Positions 5,362 to 5,374 of a stretch of 5,374 bases of DNA are shown in pieces; position 1 is the stretch's first letter; every line of letters starts with the position of its first letter. The stretch lies in assembly GCA_030054245.1 (NCBI GenBank), contig JASGCH010000110.1:1-5374 (forward strand), in the 5' to 3' direction. A program made the translations under genes and the position numbers. Origin of the DNA: Gammaproteobacteria bacterium. Lineage in GTDB: Bacteria > Pseudomonadota > Gammaproteobacteria > Burkholderiales > Burkholderiaceae_C. A model generated the notes under the pieces. The model was given only the letters and a program-made list of their open reading frames with translations, made no database searches and was not told the origin of the DNA.

Positions 5362-5374
5362 TTAAAACCGTTGC

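Noticed and set aside
11..5373. Matching caacggtttt near the left edge and its complement near the right edge
   Set aside because: A 10-base match is expected by chance in a window this size, and one copy lies within hsdR.

Overview
The window looks like chromosomal DNA of a mid-GC proteobacterium. The evidence is an EcoR124I-type HsdR, an AAGGA ribosome-binding site and a small zf-TFIIB zinc-ribbon protein of a kind common in Proteobacteria. I cannot name a genus. Two recognisable genes, hsdR and the zinc-ribbon gene, flank about 2.3 kb that I do not recognise.

Positions 1-2771 (+) hold the 3' nine-tenths of hsdR, the restriction and translocation subunit of a type I restriction-modification system. 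The gene runs off the left edge. The nuclease and helicase motifs are intact, so it looks functional. hsdM and hsdS are not in the window and probably lie upstream.

Positions 2772-3012 form a convergent intergenic region. It starts with a copy of a dispersed repeat and continues with three consecutive, unrelated inverted repeats. Positions 3013-4302 (-) encode a 429-residue protein that I cannot assign. It has a good -10 box (TATAAT) and a very short A/T-only leader. Just upstream, at 4324-4656 (-), lies a 110-codon reading frame with credible protein composition but no good start, probably a gene remnant.

Positions 4657-5103 contain no convincing gene but much structure: a terminator-like hairpin, an extended -10 promoter, two facing copies of the dispersed repeat that could fold together, and a perfect 24-bp palindrome. 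Positions 5104-5361 (+) encode an 85-residue zinc-ribbon protein.

The most notable overall signal is the stretch between hsdR and the zinc-ribbon gene. An orphan gene and a probable gene fragment sit among at least five related copies of one short repeat (2776, 4376, 4665, 4870 and, inverted, 4973) and many hairpins. This fits an accessory insertion next to a restriction-modification locus. Whether the orphan gene belongs to a defence system is open: position is the only argument.
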